Translations under genes and position numbers: made by a program
NCBI GenBank assembly: GCA_913054425.1
Contig: CAJXJG010000107.1
Span: 1 to 6,195 of the forward strand
Direction: 5' to 3'
DNA length: 6,195 nt
Origin: an uncultured Fidelibacterota bacterium
GTDB lineage: Bacteria > Fidelibacterota > Marinisomatia > Marinisomatales > UBA8229
The notes under the pieces: model-generated
Databases searched by the model: none
The model's input: only the letters and a program-made list of their open reading frames with translations
What the model was told of the DNA's origin: nothing
Part shown: in pieces, positions 5,158-6,195 of the stretch
How the letters are laid out: every line of letters begins with the position of its first letter
Numbering within the stretch: position 1 is the stretch's first letter

Positions 5158-6185
5158 TGGCTGTAGAAAAAAAGATTCGGATACATATAAAAAATAATAG
5201 ATGGAGAGCAGGCTCTTTCCCTAATACGCCTGAAGGAGAAAAAGTATTTACCATAACTGAAGAGCGAGTCAAAACAGCCCTTACTAATTTTCCTCATCTT
5301 GAAGGACGTTTTGAAATTTTTATAGATTGGGATGAGGATAATTTTATTAAATCAATGGCAACGTCTAATATTTTACTTACTTGGAATTTACCAATCTCGA
5401 ATATTAATGAAGCAGCTCCCAATCTTCGCTGGATACACTGCATAGGAGCGGGTGTTGAGCATCTCTTACCGTTTGACTGGCTACCAAATAGTGTTGCTCT
5501 TACCAACAACAAAGGGATCCATGCCAAAAAAGCTGGGGAGTATGGTTTGATGGCAATTTTGATGATGCACAACCATTTTCCAAAAATGTTAACTAATCAG
5601 AAAAACAAATTATACAAGTCGATTTACAGCACTCCTATTGCTGGACAAACAATAGTCATTTTAGGAACGGGCAATCTCGGTGGTTCCGTAGCCCAATTAT
5701 TAGAGCCTCTTGGAGCCAATGTTATTGGCGTTAACCGCCAAGGCAACTCGGTTAAAGGGTGTGCAAAAATTGCAACATTTGACAAGTTAGATGGTATTCT
5801 ACCTCAAGCTGACATTCTCTATATTTCCCTGCCGGAAACGCCTGAAACTATAAACATTATAGATCGTCGACGATTAAGTCTTCTAAAACAATCTTGTGGT
5901 ATTATCAATGTAGGAAGACAATCCGCAGTTGATTATGATGCGCTTTCAGAAATGCTGGAAGCAAAAAAATTAGCGGGTGCGATACTTGATGTTTTTTCAC
6001 CGGAACCTATCGCCTTAAATTCTAATTTATGGACAGTACCAAATCTTATCATCTCGCCACATGTATCTGCCGATGATGGTGTCAATTATGTGCCACAAAC
6101 ACTTCAATTTTTTTTCCGCAACCTTGAGTGTTTTCTTTCCGGAAAACCTCTTCTTAATTTAGTCAATAAAGATCTTGGTTATTAA
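5154..6185 (+). CDS. D-isomer-specific 2-hydroxyacid dehydrogenase (GhrA-like)
   Basis: A 343-aa NAD(P)-dependent dehydrogenase reducing 2-oxoacids, such as glyoxylate or hydroxypyruvate, to D-2-hydroxyacids, or the reverse. The N-terminal half has LRWIHCIGAGVEHL (91-104) and the conserved GEYGLMAILM helix. The dinucleotide fold has VILGTGNLGGSVAQ (G171-x-G173-x2-G176). Beta-2 ends GVNR, with R195 where NAD-specific members have Asp, which favours NADP (inference). The catalytic residues are R255 in NVGRQ, E284 in LDVFSPEPI and H303 in SPHVSA. The usual Gly after the catalytic Arg is Gln. It overlaps the upstream Rieske gene by 4 bp; a second ATG at 5157 is equally possible as start. As last gene it may reduce a 2-oxoacid product of the pathway. 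Family is certain, substrate is not. The TAA is 10 bp from the window end, so the operon may continue. Confidence 0.9.
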   Translation: MMAVEKKIRIHIKNNRWRAGSFPNTPEGEKVFTITEERVKTALTNFPHLEGRFEIFIDWDEDNFIKSMATSNILLTWNLPISNINEAAPNLRWIHCIGAGVEHLLPFDWLPNSVALTNNKGIHAKKAGEYGLMAILMMHNHFPKMLTNQKNKLYKSIYSTPIAGQTIVILGTGNLGGSVAQLLEPLGANVIGVNRQGNSVKGCAKIATFDKLDGILPQADILYISLPETPETINIIDRRRLSLLKQSCGIINVGRQSAVDYDALSEMLEAKKLAGAILDVFSPEPIALNSNLWTVPNLIISPHVSADDGVNYVPQTLQFFFRNLECFLSGKPLLNLVNKDLGY

Positions 6186-6195
6186 AATTTCACAA

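Noticed and set aside
5051..5572. Two minus-strand reading frames of 73 and 92 codons
   Set aside because: Both are antisense to the second Rieske and dehydrogenase genes and show no family features.

Overview
The window is a compact catabolic-type gene cluster from a low-GC, probably Gram-negative bacterium. The standard code is used (TGA and TAA stops), genes are tightly packed, and the glyoxalase closely resembles the proteobacterial GloA type. A marine or other uncultured proteobacterium would fit, but the sequence alone does not fix the lineage.

Layout. Positions 1-224 (minus strand) hold the N-terminal 74 codons of a phytanoyl-CoA-dioxygenase-like (PhyH) Fe(II)/2-oxoglutarate oxygenase cut by the window edge. 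Positions 225-346 form a 122-bp divergent intergenic region with a 17-bp tandem repeat and promoter-like boxes. From 347 to 6185 six plus-strand genes follow: a 365-aa Rieske oxygenase alpha subunit, a 141-aa glyoxalase I, a 135-aa EutQ-like cupin, a 473-aa glutamine-synthetase-like (type III / gamma-glutamylamide synthetase-like) ligase, a second and unrelated 448-aa Rieske oxygenase (phthalate dioxygenase/VanA-like), and a 343-aa D-2-hydroxyacid dehydrogenase of the GhrA-like group. Gaps are 9, 13, 21 and 67 bp, then a 4-bp ATGA overlap. This suggests one operon, or two units (347-3743 and 3811-6185).

How the genes may work together (inference). A glutamine-synthetase-like ligase beside Rieske oxygenases recalls pathways where an amine is first gamma-glutamylated and then oxidised, such as aniline (TdnQ/AtdA1 plus a Rieske dioxygenase) or isopropylamine (IpuC). 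The first Rieske protein has Glu rather than Asp at the position bridging its two metal centres, as reported for the carnitine monooxygenase CntA. That favours an N-methylated or quaternary amine substrate. The glyoxalase and hydroxyacid dehydrogenase would handle 2-oxoaldehyde and 2-oxoacid products. No oxygenase reductase, ring-cleavage enzyme, transporter, amidase to release glutamate, or regulator is visible. The substrate is unknown, and the ligase lacks the usual glutamate-binding Arg of the NxYKR motif, so even the glutamyl donor is open to question.

No RNA genes, CRISPR arrays, insertion sequences or convincing terminators were seen.
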